Source of the DNA: Allium sativum
Taxonomy: Eukaryota > Streptophyta > Magnoliopsida > Asparagales > Amaryllidaceae
Reading direction: 5' to 3'
NCBI GenBank assembly: GCA_030737875.1
Contig: CM060912.1
Location: forward strand, 128,721,993-128,785,992
Length of the DNA: 64,000 nucleotides
Part shown: piece by piece, positions 34,470 through 46,761 of the stretch
Layout of the letters: every line of letters begins with the position of its first letter
Position numbering within the stretch: position 1 is the first letter of the stretch
Program-made: the position numbers and the translations under genes
The notes under the pieces: generated by a model
Databases searched by the model: none
Told to the model about the DNA's origin: nothing
Seen by the model: the letters and a program-made list of their open reading frames with translations, nothing else

Positions 34470-35767
34470 TGTAACACCCCACGTCCATTAATGTCACTCT
34501 CAATGGGAATGCATTAACTTTCATGGAGTATTATTGGTGAACAGGACAGAATATAACAAGACAGATCCATATATTGGTACTTGAAAATTTTAAAACAACT
34601 TTTATTGCAGTGGAGAAATAGTTTGATTACAACAACATCATAAACCAACAGTAAAACCAAGTACACTTAGTATCCATCTTGACAAATTGTTTTCTGAGTT
34701 CATAAAGTAAACAGCATAACCCCAACATAAGTAGCCATAAAAGAGATGAGCTGAACTTTACTTTCAGCAATCCAAGCACTTCCAAAAGAGATAGAAAGAT
34801 CCAAATCAAGCTCTACTAGAACTAGTCCCACCCTGAGAACCTGAGGGGAAAAGGAAGAAAAGAGGCAAAAACAAAGAGGGTCAGACATAAAGTCTGGCGA
34901 GTCCAATAACTTTAACAATATAATTATTAAAGTAATTAGGATAAGGCATAAACTGGTAAAACAAGGAATGACTGTGAAACAAGTGGGCAAGACAAAACCA
35001 ACAAGAGGAATATTCTGGCGTTAATCTCACTCCTAATCACTATAGGATAATTACTATACTGCACCATTACTAGTCACCCTAAAAGTTGATCCCGCCTACT
35101 GAACATAATAATCATAATGGTAGTTTCGTGTACCCCTAGTTGTCTTCATAGGTGCCACCTGCTCCTATCTCCATTAGTTGTACCTACTACCCTCCCGATT
35201 CTAATTACAACATTTATTCATAATATGGTAGTTGGACTCCTAGCTGTCTTCATAGGTGTCGCCTGCTCCTATCTCCGCTAGTCGTACCCACTACCTTCCC
35301 CATTCGATCGGCTCCCTAACTCGTAGATAACCGTGCTGGTCCCACAGTGAGGTGTATCACTCCCCAAAGTGGCAACCCGATACCACTAAAGATGCATGGC
35401 TTATACCTACACGATGCGACAACGTCTTACCTACCGGCCCAGGCCCACACACATGACCCTGTTGAACTTGCGTTGCCACCGCTAACCCGTTTTGACCTCT
35501 TACAATCAAAACCAGTCAGCGTGTCCCGTCCTCGATCTAGATCGAGCTCACCAAGATACTAAATGGGTTACTAGTTGAAAAGGATCCCCACACTTGACAC
35601 AAGCTTTCCACCTATGCTTGGTCCCCACTAGGATTTCCCACTTAAGCCCCTCTTATTCATGTCTTCTTACATGTTTCAACTTGGTTAAGTGTTTATAATT
35701 TTATCCCACATGTCACCCATGTTACCCACTTATCAAATCTACATGTGACCCTATCCGCTTATCAGAT

Positions 35768-35812
<45 letters not shown>

Positions 35813-36049
35813 GTTAAGCTGGTCTTAACCCTATCTACTTATATATTATTGGTTAAGTTAGTCTTAACCCTATCCACTTATCAGATTAATATATATATTA
35901 TTAGTTAAGCTGGTCTTAACCCTATCCACTTATGAGATTGATATACATATTATTGGTTAAGCTGGTTTTAACCCTATCCACTTATCAGATTAATATATAT
36001 ATTATTGGTTAAGCTGGTCTTAACCCTTTCCACTTATCATGTTTTATGT

Positions 36050-36088
<39 letters not shown>

Positions 36089-38263
36089 CATATAACCTGT
36101 TTTACTCAATTTATGATTAAGTACTTCTTAGTTCACAGATACATTGGTTAAGAGAATAACTCCCTAAGTATCAACCCCGAAGACCGAAATCAACATCAGA
36201 TTGGTACTCAGAGAATTAATCAACTCAACCAAACTTTTGTTTGTCAATCATATTCGTCTTTGATCAGCATTAATTAATTATTAATGCACAGACCTCTCAC
36301 ATTAAGTCGATTGCTTGTGGTCGCTGGATATGCGGGGCGGTTCCGGGCAGACTTCCACCACAAGCATGACTTAACCTCGTGTCTAAGCATCTTTTAATTA
36401 TGCCCACGACCTCTCACATTAGATTGCCGTTTGCGGTTGCTAGATGTGCCGGGCGGGTCCAGGCAGTCTTATACCACAAACGAGTCTAACCTCGTGTCTT
36501 AGGCATTTATTATTACACATTATTATTCAACCCCAATTTGAATTAATATCCCTATTTCAAATTGTCAAAATCTTCCAAATTAATCTATGTCCATAATTGT
36601 CACCTAAATTATGTCCATAATTTCTATGCATATAAATTAGGCCAATTAATGTCTTAAATTTATTATATGTTTTAAAGCCATTTTATGCCAATTTTCACAA
36701 TATTAATATTTAATATTTTCCCATTGCCTCACGTTGTTCGTATGTGTAATACGTATAATACATAGGCTAGCAAATAGCCTAACTCACAAAAACATCACAA
36801 CTTGCATAACACGTAAAAATAGATCTAACTTACAAATAAAAATAGGCTAGCATGGATCAAATTATATAAGATATGATTTGCATAGATCTATACACATAAA
36901 GGTGAACTTTCATATATGAACATGGTTTTCGCATAAACTTGCATATGTAATTTAGACATGTAAACCAAGACTTACATATGATTCACATACAATAAACTAG
37001 CATATGATTCACATCCAAACTTATATGTAAATTTGCATATATAATTTAGACATGTAAATCAAGATTTACATTTACACTTGCATATGATTTAGACATGTAA
37101 ATGTCACAAAATGAATCAAATCTAGCATATGTGTTTAGACATATGAACCAACATCATGAATTTAAACATGTAAACTAATATCACACGTTTTACATATAAA
37201 CTCGCATGTATATATATATTTATATATATATACTTGATTCACATATAAACTTGTGTATAATTCGCATACATACTTGCATAAGATTCACATTCAAACAAGC
37301 ATATGTAAGAACAGACTTGCATAAGGTTCACATAAAAACTAGCATATGATTTACATCCCAAACTTGCATATAAACTGATGTCATAAAATGAATCTAGTTA
37401 AACATATGTGATTGGACATATGAAATAGATCTACCAACATAAATTAACAAAACTGTCTTATGTTCACCAACAAACAATAAAAAAGTTAAGTAAAATCACA
37501 TGATTCAACAGACATGTTCTCATAATCCCAGTTATAACTCATCATAATTAATTTATTAATTATTTTATGAAAGAAATTGTACTCACAAAGATGGGTTAGA
37601 GAAGAAAATGATTCGTTCGTCATTTGTATTAGAATTCTGACTTGCAATTCCTAAGCTTTAAGAAGAAGAACTATTCTAGCAGCAGCATGGAGGCCAAGAG
37701 ACTAATTTAGTTTAGGTTTAGGGTTTGAGTATATGCGTGCTTATATACAAATTTAAATCAACATAAGCTGTTAGATTATCATAGGAGCAATCACAACCGT
37801 CCAGACTAGATAGAGTTATCTAGATTTGCCACATATGCCCTAGTGACTCAGCAACTAGTCAGGAAAGACTCGGCAACAAGTCAGATTTGTCTGATTTCAG
37901 ATCTGCCCCGAGGGGTAGGTCCACCCCCAGGTCGACCCCCTGGTCGATCTGTATAGGGGAGGTCGACCCCCTGGTCGACATGGCCTTGGGCGGGAGAAAT
38001 CCCGCCCAGCCCGCTTCCCTGTTTGAGTTTGAATTTCGAATTTTTTTGTTCTGAACTATTTTAATTTATATAAAATTCCAAAAACTTCCGAGGGCCATAA
38101 CTTCCTCATACCAAGTCCGATTTACGAAAACTTGGACTCTATTCCAAGCAGAATTTCAAGACGAACGCAATGGCGTAATCCATTTCCCTTAATTCTTACT
38201 TTAACAATTAAGTATTCTTATGATTATTAATTTTAATATTCACATAAAATTCAGGGTGTTACA
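34470..38263 (-). repeat. TE4 3' LTR (left)
   Basis: 3,794 bp, TGTAACACC to GGTGTTACA. CAGAC hairpin 34882-34896, five GGTTAAG hairpin repeats (about 35810-36030), a (TA)n run near 35771-35806, stem-loop modules (36290-36505), an ACTTGCAT-type region (about 36790-37400) and GTCGAC sites (37931, 37962, 37974). No genes. Confidence 0.88.
35690..36030. repeat. Hairpin minisatellite in the TE4 left LTR
   Basis: Unit of about 40-52 bp centred on GGTTAAGCTGGTCTTAACCC, a 7-bp inverted repeat with a 5-base loop, followed by a TATCCACTTAT segment and TA repeats. Five units here; seven in the partner LTR at about 42750-43105. Confidence 0.8.
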
Positions 38264-38276
38264 TTCTCCCCTCCTT
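38264..38276 (-). other. TE4 polypurine tract
   Basis: AAGGAGGGGAGAA on the minus strand, next to the LTR. Confidence 0.75.
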
Positions 38277-38850
38277 AAAGGATTTAGGCCTCGAAATCTC
38301 CAAGTTAAGGAGAATGTATATCCTAACATCCATCTATTCAACCATCAAACACAGGCATCCATTGTCCTTACAAGATTTCTAATGTCGTATGAACATATGC
38401 AAAAAGTGTGTGTATATGTTCCTTATCTAATGCAAAATCAGGCGGTCCACTGATTCAGTTAACCTCGTTAATGCAAATCATGATAGTGCCATGCGTCCAT
38501 TATGCATGCAAGAGATTCCTAATGATACGTATTACTTCTACATGTGTGTACAACCATTCATCAAAATGCAGCATCCATATGATAACACAACCATTATACT
38601 CCATTAATTTAAATATGCACACATATTTATATGCAATATGAAAGTGATTGAGCCGATCTAGTGCCTAATGTGTGTGTACATGCATCCATGAGCAACCACT
38701 TGCATCCATCAAACATAACATGTCTCAAACACATGTTTACAACCATAGGGTTTTTACTAACTAAAGATCAAAGATATCCTCGCAAAGACATACTAAATGA
38801 TTGGACAAGTATCGACAAAGTGGTAGGAAAAGGAGAAGTTAAAAACATAC
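38277..38850 (-). other. TE4 non-coding stretch after the chromodomain
   Basis: About 570 bp without a gene. Resembles the same region in TE1 and TE2 (GTGTGTGTACATGCATCCA, ATGAGCAACCACTTGCATCC). Confidence 0.6.
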
Positions 38851-38857
38851 CCTCAAG

Positions 38858-39220
38858 AGGAAAGGGTACAGCGTGCGTATCTCATCTTCAGTCTCCCAAG
38901 TCGCGTCTCCTTGATCATCTCCCCATTGCACTTTGACCAACTTGACCTCTCTGTTGCGTAGCTTTAATACCTCCGACCCAAGGATTCATGTAGGAGCTCA
39001 TCTAATCATGGCATCTCACTCTACTTTCACTTCTCTAAGCATGCTCGGTTCCACTACTTCCGCGATATATTGTAACACTTCCGCAAATGTGATACGTGAA
39101 ACACGTCGTGAACACTTCTAAGCTTGTTGCCTCTTCCCATGTCCCTCCAAAATCTAGGATACCTAACCTCAAAAGATCTTCAAGTATTCTATTCACCCCT
39201 TTCTGTCCATCCATCCGTCT
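38858..39220 (-). pseudogene. TE4 integrase remnant and chromodomain
   Basis: On the minus strand a short core piece [20 protein letters not shown] (39120-39220) is joined to the post-core segment FHVSHLRKC-like (about 39050) and a chromodomain tail WGDDQGDATWETEDEI near 38880-38940. The zinc finger, both Asp regions and the GPY segment are missing. Internal deletions have brought distant parts together. Confidence 0.75.
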
Positions 39221-40311
39221 TTGGACGATAAGCGATGCTCGTACTCGCCGCCTTTTGCATATCACCTTTTCCTCTTGCATCGAAAACTGCTCCAAGCCCT
39301 GTCCCGCAAGCACCGGTATATACTGTGAATGGCTTATTTCCATCCGGCAAAACTAAAACTGGAGTTGTCGTCAAAACCCTCTTCAAATGTTGGAAAGCAT
39401 CGTCACAGTCAAAATCCCAAGCAAAAGTCAAGTTCTTCTTCGTTAACCGAGTAAGTGGGGCTGATATCTTTGCGAAGTCCTTAGTGAACTTCCTATAATA
39501 GCCTGCCAGCCCTAAAAAGCTTCTTACTTCTGTTGCGTTCTTAGGAATCTTCCAATCTTGGATTGCCACCACCTTTGCGGGATCCATAGCTATCCCTTCC
39601 ATAGAGACCACGTGTCTTAAGAACCTCACTTCTTTCCTCCAAAAATGGCATTTGGAGAACTTAGCTTTGAGTTGATGCGCCCGTAGGGTCTCTAAGACTT
39701 CCCTAAGATGTAGGCATGCACTTCCTCGCTTCTAGAGAAAATCAAGATATCGTCCACAAAGATTACCACAAACTTGTTTAGAAACTCCCTAAACACCCTA
39801 TTCATTAAGTCCCGAAGTATGCGGGTGCATTCGTCAAACCAAAAGGCATGACGAGCCACTCGAAGAAACCGCCAGGAGTTCTAAATGCAGTCTTATCTAT
39901 GTTGTCTTCAACCACTCTTAGATGATGAAATCCTGTAGCTAAATCCAGCTGCGAGAAAACCAAATTACCAACCAACTGATCAAATAAATCATCTATCCTT
40001 GACAATCGGTGTCTGTTCTTCTTTGTGAGCTTATTCAGTTCTCTATAGTCCACGCACCATCTAGGTGAACCATCAGCCTTTGTAGCAAAAACAACCGGAG
40101 CACCCCATTCCGAAATGCTTCTTCTTATGAACCCCTTCTCAAGCAACTCCTTTACTTGCTTACTGAGTTCTCTTATCTCTTTCGAAGCCATGTGGCGCAC
40201 TGGTAATGCAACTGGCTTTGCATTATCTACAAGGTATATACGAAAGTCTATCTCGCACCTCGGGGGTAAAACCCGAACTCCACCGAAGACGTCACCATAT
40301 TCACGGACCAC
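39221..40311 (-). pseudogene. TE4 reverse transcriptase and start of RNase H
   Basis: Fingers and palm at 39805-40311 ([42 protein letters not shown]). The FVDD box is intact near 39750 in a shifted frame. Thumb and early RNase H at 39189-39629 ([32 protein letters not shown] with Asp changed to Gly in YTDAC). The frame then runs directly into the integrase remnant, so most of RNase H is deleted. Confidence 0.85.
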
Positions 40312-40748
40312 ACAAACAAATTCAAATCATCGTGGGACGGGTCAAGAGATTCTAGGTAGCTAAGCATCACCGGATCTCTAGGGTCATAAGAAATATCAAG
40401 GGTTTTTCTACAACGAGTCAACAATCTAACTACCCTTCTTTCACAGTCTAGGATGGCACCGTATCTATCTAGCCAGTCCATGCCTAGAATCAAGCCATAG
40501 CCCATGAAGCCAAGAACGAAGGCGTTGAATTCAAACCCAACGCCCAAGATAGACACTCTCAAATTCCAACAAATCATCGAAAGATGAACCGAACCACCAA
40601 TAGGATTTGAGACTACTATGGGATCCGTAACTAGACTAGTATTTAGGTGCAGCGTTTCAACTAACGAAGCAGATACAAACGAGTGTGAAGCGTCAGAATT
40701 CAAACAAGGTTCGAACAGGATAATCAAAAAGAAAAACCAAACTTCCAA
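40248..40748 (-). pseudogene. TE4 protease
   Basis: 166 codons. The active-site motif reads LNSDASHSF instead of LFDSGASHSF, so the catalytic Asp is lost. Downstream GMDWLDRYGAILDC is well kept. Confidence 0.78.
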
Positions 40749-41280
40749 CCAAGATATTTCTACCTCTATCAGGTATGCCAGCCGTGAGGGAACGCATCTG
40801 CCCTCCAGAAGATCCTGTACTTTGTCCTTACCTTTGCCTTTTGCTTCTTTGGACGATCGTAATAAGATGTCTTGTTTCTCCGTAACGATAACAACTAGTT
40901 TTCTTCTTCTTTCTAACGTCTTTATTTAAGTAGTCAGGTATTTCACAAGTGTGGCCCTTCCTTTTCTCTTGGCCCCTTGTTATCCTTACCGCCTTTCTTT
41001 GGATCTACTTTCTTATCATGTGTCCTATCCATGTCTCTCCTATACATTCTCCATTCGTGACCTCCCACCAAAAATGAGGTTTCGTCCTTTATCAACCAAG
41101 CAGCTAATTGAACCTTCCTCCCATTGTCTATCTTAAAGGTACCAACAAGTCCTCCGCTTCCTTCTAGCTTTGACAAACGTCCCAGTCCCATGAAGCGGTT
41201 TTTCGCCCATTTTACAGAAGTTCTTACAAATCTTAGAAAAAGCGTCTTACGTGGAGGAAGAAATTCAAAAAGGAAAGAGA
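40749..41280 (-). pseudogene. TE4 gag remnant
   Basis: KVQLAAWLIKDE at 41070-41110 and a GEKPLHG-type segment near 41190 match TE1/TE2 gag. A Lys-rich segment (40943-41040) and a decayed knuckle (near 40860-40900) follow. The middle of the capsid is deleted. Confidence 0.65.
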
Positions 41281-41450
41281 TTAAAAATGGAGAATCGAAG
41301 GAAAGATATATGGCTCTTTGGGTTATGTTTTTAAAACAAACATTTGTCTTGAAAATACTCTCCTTAAAACATATTTTTGAAAGTATTTCTTTATAAAATG
41401 CTTATGAAAAACAGTTTTTCAAAATCTCTTATCTGTTATGCTAACCTTCA

Positions 41451-41462
41451 GCTCTGATACCA
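41451..41462 (-). other. TE4 primer-binding site for initiator tRNA-Met
   Basis: TGGTATCAGAGC on the minus strand, two bases inside the 5' LTR. Confidence 0.88.
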
Positions 41463-41464
41463 CG

Positions 41465-44400
41465 TGTAACACCCCACGTCCATTAATGTCACTCTCAGAG
41501 GGAATGTATTAACTTTCATGGAGTATTATTGGTGAATAGAACAGAATATAACAAGACAGATCCATGTAGTGGCACTTGAAAATTTTAAAACAACTTTTAT
41601 TGCCGCGGAGAAATAGTTTGATTACAACAACATCATAAACCAACGGTAAAACCAAGTACACTTAGTATCCATCTTGACAAAATATTTTTTGAGTTCATAA
41701 AGTAAAAAAGAATAACCCCAACATAAGTAGCCATACAAGAGATGAGCTGAACTTTACTTTCAGCAAACCAAGCACTTCCAAAAGAGAGAGAAAGATCCAA
41801 ATCAAGCTCCACTAGCACTAGTCCCACCCAGAGAACCTGGAGGGGGAGGGGGAAGGAAGAAAAGAGGCGAAAACAAAGGGGGTCAGACATAAAGTCTGGC
41901 GAGTCCAATAACATTAACAATATAATTATTAAAGTAATTAAGATAAGGCATAAACTGGTAAAACAAGGAATGACTGTGAAACAAGTGGGCAAGACAAAAC
42001 CAACAAGAGGAATATTCTGGCGTTAATCTCGCCCCTAATCGCTATAGGATAATTTCTATACTGCACCATTACTAGTCACCCTAAAAGTTGTTCCCGCCTA
42101 CTTAGCATAATAATCATAATGGTAGTTTCGTGTACCCCTAGCTGTCTTCATAGGTGCCGCCTGCTCCTATCTCAACTAGTTGTACCTACTACCCTCCCCA
42201 TTCTAATTACAACATTTATTCATAATATGGTAGTTGGACTCCTAGTTGTCTTCATAGGTGCCGCCTGCTCCTATCTCCGCTAGTCGTACCCACTACCATC
42301 CCCATTCGATCGGCTCCCTAACTCGTAGATACCCATGTTGGTCCCACAGTAAGGTGTATCACTCCCCAAAGTGGCAACCTGATACCACTAAATATGCACG
42401 GCTTATACCTACACGATGCAACAACGTCTTACCTAGCAGCCCGGGCCCACGCACGCACATGACCCCGTTGGACTTGGGTTGCCACCGCTAACCCGTTTTG
42501 ACCTCTAACAATCAAACACAGTAAGTGCGTCCCGTCCTCGATCTAGATCGAGCTCACTTAGATACTAAATGGGTTACTGGTTGAAAAGGGTCCCCACACT
42601 TGACACAAGCTTTCCACCTATGCTTGGTCCCCACTAGGATTTCCCACTTAAACCCCTTTTATTCATGTCTTCTTACATGTTTCAACTTGGTTAAGTGTTT
42701 ATAATTATATACCACGTGCCACCCATGTTACCCACTTATCAAATCAACATGTGTTATTGGTTAAGCTTGTCTTAACCCTATCCGCTTATCAGATCAATGT
42801 ATATATTATTGGTTAAGCTGGTCTTAACCTTATCTACTTATATATTATTGATTAAGTTGGTCTTAACCCTATCCACTTATCAGATCAATATATATTATTG
42901 GTTAAGTTTGTCTTAACCCTATCCACTTACCAGATTAATATATATATATATTATTGGTTAAGCTGGTCATAACCCTATCCACTTATCAGATTAATATATA
43001 TATATATATTATTGGTTAAGTTGGTCTTAACCCTATCCACTTATCAGATTAATATATATATTATTGGTTAAGCTGGTCTTAACCCTATCCACTTATCATG
43101 TTTTATGTATCATATATATATATATATCATATAACCTGTTTTACTTAATTTATGATTAAATACTTCTTAGTTCACAGATACATTGGTTAAGAGAATAACT
43201 CCCTAAGAATCAACCCTTAAGACCGAAGTCAACATCAGATTGGTACTCAAAGAATTACTCAACTCAACCAAACTTATGTTTGTCATTCATATTCGTCTTT
43301 GATCAGCATTAATTAATTATTAATGCACAGACCTCTCACATTAAGTCGATTGCTTGTGGCCGCTAGATATGAGGGGCAGTTTCGGGCAGACTTCCACCAC
43401 AAGCCAGACTAGACCTCATGTCTAAGCATCTTTTAATTATGCCCACGACCTCTCATATTAGACAGCCGTTTGCGGTTGCTAGATGTGCCGGGCAGGTCCG
43501 GGCAGTCTAATACCACAAACAAGTCTAACCTCGTGTCTTTGGCATTTATTATTACACATTATTATTCAACCCCAATTTGAATTAATATCCCTATTTCAAA
43601 TTGTCAATAACTTCCAAATTAATCTATGTCCATAATTGTCACCTAAATTATGTCCATAATTTCTATGCATATAAATTAGGCCAATTAATGTCTCAAATTT
43701 ATTATATGTTTTTAAGCCATTTTATGCCAACTTTCACAATATTAATATTTAATATTTTCCCATTTCCCCACGTTGTTGTACGTGTAATACGTATAATATG
43801 TAGGCTAGCAAATAGCCTAACTCACAAAAACATCACAACTTGCATAACACGTAAAAATAGATCTAACTTGCAAGTAAAAATAGGCTAGCATGGATCAAAA
43901 CTTGCATGATTATAATTTATATAATCATAAATTTGCATAATCAATAACTTGCATAGGTAATAGCCATAATTTGCATTAACTACAAACTAGCATGTATCAA
44001 ATTATATAAGATATGATTTGCATAGATCTATACACATAAAGGTGAATTGCATATATGAACATGGTTTTCGCATAAACTTGCATATGTAATTTAGACATGT
44101 AAATCAAGACTTATATATGATTCGCATACAATAAACTAGCATATGATTCACATCCAAACTTATATATAAATTTGCATATGTAATTTAGACATGTAAATCA
44201 AGATTTACATTTACACTTGCATATGATTTAGACATGTAAATGTCACAAAATGAATCAAATCTAGCATATGTGTTTAGACACATGAACCAACATCATGAAT
44301 TTAAACATGTAAAATAATATCACACATTATACCCGCATGTATATATATACTTGATTCACAATAAACTTGTGTATAATTCACATACAGACTTGCATAAGAT

Positions 44401-45362
44401 TCAATTCAAACTAGCATATGTAAGAACAGACTTGCATAAGATTCACATAAAAACTATCATATGATTTACATCCCAAACCGCATATGATTTACATCCTAAA
44501 CTTGCATATAAACTAATGTTATAAAATGAATCAAGTTAAACATATGTGATTGGACATATGAAATAGATTTACCAACATAAATTAACAAAACTGTCTTATG
44601 TTCACCAACAGACAATAACAAAGTTAAGTAACATTACATAATTCAACAGACATGTTCTCATAATCCCAATTGTAACTCATCATAATTAATTTATAGATTA
44701 TTTTGTGAAAGAAATTGTACTCACAAAGACGGGTTAGAGAAGAGAATGATTCGTTCGTCGTTTGTATTAGAATTTTGACTTGTAATTCCTAAGCTTTAAG
44801 GAGAAGAACTATTCTAGCAGCAGCATGGAGGCCAAGAGACTAATTTAGTTTAGGTTTAGGGTTTGAGCCTATGCGTGCTTAAATAGAAAGTTAAATCAAC
44901 ATAAGTCGTTAGATTATCATAGGAGCAACCACAACCGTCCAGACTAGATAGAGTTATCCAGAATTGCCACCTATGCTCTACTGAATCAGCAACAAGTCAG
45001 AATCGTCTGATTTCAGATCTGCCCCGGGGGGTAGGTCGACCCCCTGGTCGACCTGTATAGGGAAGGTCGAACCCCTGGTCGACCTGGCCTTGGGCGGGAG
45101 AAATCCCGCCCAGCCCGCTTCCCTGTTTGAATTTCGAATTTTTTTTATTCTAAACTGTTTTAATTTATATAAAATTCCTAAAACTTCCGAGGACCATAAC
45201 TTCCTCATACGAAGTCCGATTCACGTAAACATGGACTCTATTCCAAGCAGAATTTCGAGACGAACGCAATAGCGTAACCCATTTCGCTTAATTCTCACTT
45301 TAACAATTAAGTATTCTTAGGATTGTTAATTTTAATATTCACAGAAAATTCAGGGTGTTACA
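41465..45362 (-). repeat. TE4 5' LTR (right)
   Basis: 3,898 bp. CAGAC hairpin 41884-41898, seven GGTTAAG hairpin repeats (about 42750-43105), stem-loop modules (43330-43545), an ACTTGCAT-type region (about 43850-44520) and GTCGAC sites (45035, 45047, 45079; a decayed one reads GTCGAA). No genes. Confidence 0.88.
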
Positions 45363-46210
45363 TCTTGTAGTATGATTCATGCTCTTTGAGTTTAATTTAG
45401 AAGTGCCTCTTCCTTTTTCAAAAATTCAATTTCAAATGGTGCATTTTTGAAATAGTATCATGCAAACTTTTGCGTATTTGGCCTTTTACGTGAGTGTTTT
45501 GGCAACCGTTAATTGTACATTTGTCACAGGACCTCTACCTACAAGTCAACCCATTCATCAAGGGCAGTCGATATAGTAGTATGATTCTCGATCTCAGAAC
45601 GCCCTTCTCTGCTCAGTGAACTTTAGTTCATAAGTAGGCTTGTTTGAAGACGTTTATCAAGCTGCTACATAATTTGGACTTCATCGCTGCAAATCAATCC
45701 TTTCAGCTTGTGTATTTGACTGTTTGGTTCCATCGCATGATTCTAACTTAGGCTGGGGGATATCCAATTTTATGGAAAAATTAGGCTTATTTCAAAGATG
45801 ATATTTTTTCTAGGTTCTTCATAAATGGACATTAAGTTGCACGCTATCCCAAGACCTGTACATATCAACCATTTCATCAAAGGGCATTCAGTCGAGTGGT
45901 ATGACTCTCGCTTTGGGTGCGAGAGGTCCCGAGTTCGATTCTCGGAATGCCCCCTTTTCGTTTTGTATTTTTGTTCAGATCAATCCTCTTTTTAAGATGA
46001 CGACATTGGTAAATCAATCTAATTTTGGTAGCATATTTTCGCTGATGTAGTGTATCTAAGCACGTGCTTTCCACCTCATGGCTAAATATATAGTTGAACA
46101 GTTAGTTTATATCTTATGCGAACAGTTAGTTTATTGTAACACTTCCAATACTACCTGGCTTTGATTGAGCGACAATGTAACGGTGAGACACCGATTCAGG
46201 TAATTGTTTC
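45363..46210 (+). repeat. tRNA-Pro tandem array, block 4
   Basis: Resumes after TE4 with TCTTG. The distance from tRNA 33365 to tRNA 45882 less TE4 and one target copy is close to 1.62 kb, so TE4 entered without loss. D2 relic at 45562-45604. The block ends at TTTC before the shared TCCTCAAC, where the truncated TE5 LTR begins. Confidence 0.85.
45882..45953 (+). tRNA. tRNA-Pro(TGG), variant D arm
   Basis: 72 bases. Acceptor, anticodon and T stems perfectly paired; anticodon TGG; discriminator C. Box A reads CAGTCGAGTGG instead of TGGTCTAGTGG. Position 8 is C where U8 is almost invariant in tRNAs. Position 25 is also changed (TGAC for TGAT), which turns the 10:25 pair from G:T into G:C. The altered box A and U8 make expression and folding doubtful. 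Confidence 0.85.
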
Positions 46211-46626
46211 TCCTCAACGGCTAATTTGACTAATTCTCCATCAAGCTACGAACCAGTCCGAGATCCTCGGGATGTGGGCCACGTATGACCGCGATCCGTC
46301 ACCAAACATTAGCTATAAATAGCCCAGAGCTTGGCATTTTTCAGGATCTTTTGATAATTGAAAGCTCTGAACTCACCATTAACATAGCTCCATTGTTTTT
46401 ATCTCAAAACTAATGAGTGAATTAACATTGTAAAAGGGAGATTGAGAGGAATGTTATCGATTGTACTCTGATTTCAAGTATAATCATAGATATAAAGTGG
46501 ACGTAGGCTCGTTAACGCCGAACCACTATAAATCTTATGTCTTTTCTACTTTTCTGCTATTTTTATTGATACTAATCTCTAGCTATAATCATAATTTGGG
46601 TGTTAGAGCCAATTTTGGATCTAACA
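46211..46626 (+). repeat. TE5 5' LTR, first ~240 bp missing
   Basis: TCCTCAACGGCTAATTTG to GGATCTAACA, matching 59182-59597 of the 3' LTR. TATAAATA at 46314-46321, with GCGATCCG about 30 bases upstream. TCCTCAAC (46211-46218) could belong to either the array flank or the LTR. Confidence 0.85.
46314..46321 (+). promoter_or_regulatory. TATA box of the TE5 5' LTR
   Basis: TTAGCTATAAATAGCCCAG. The copy in the 3' LTR is at 59285-59292. With the upstream LTR part lost, enhancer elements there are gone. Confidence 0.6.
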
Positions 46627-46629
46627 TTT

Positions 46630-46646
46630 TGGTGCTTTCACTGAGA
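46630..46646 (+). other. TE5 primer-binding site candidate
   Basis: TGGTGCTTTCACTGAGA starts three bases after the LTR end TCTAACA. The form TGG plus about 14 bases is that of a tRNA 3' end complement. I cannot name the tRNA with certainty. Confidence 0.5.
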
Positions 46647-46761
46647 AGGAATTCTCCACATATTGGATTGTTGTTCCGTTGTTTGGATAGTCAAATCCGA
46701 AGAAAACAGTCCAAAACCCCACTGTTTCAACTTTTGAAAAGTTCAGAAAACTTGAATCATC

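Larger units (their letters stand above)
34470..45362 (-). mobile_element. TE4, Ty3/gypsy chromovirus (Tekay type), internally deleted
   Basis: 10,893 bp. Left LTR 34470-38263 and right LTR 41465-45362, flanked by TCTTG at 34465-34469 and 45363-45367. The internal part is only 3.2 kb, against 5.1 kb in TE1. Minus-strand order: primer site, gag remnant, knuckle remnant, protease, RT, RNase H start, a short integrase piece, chromodomain. The longer LTRs (3.8-3.9 kb) differ from TE1/TE2 by hairpin and ACTTGCAT repeat expansions. Confidence 0.9.
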
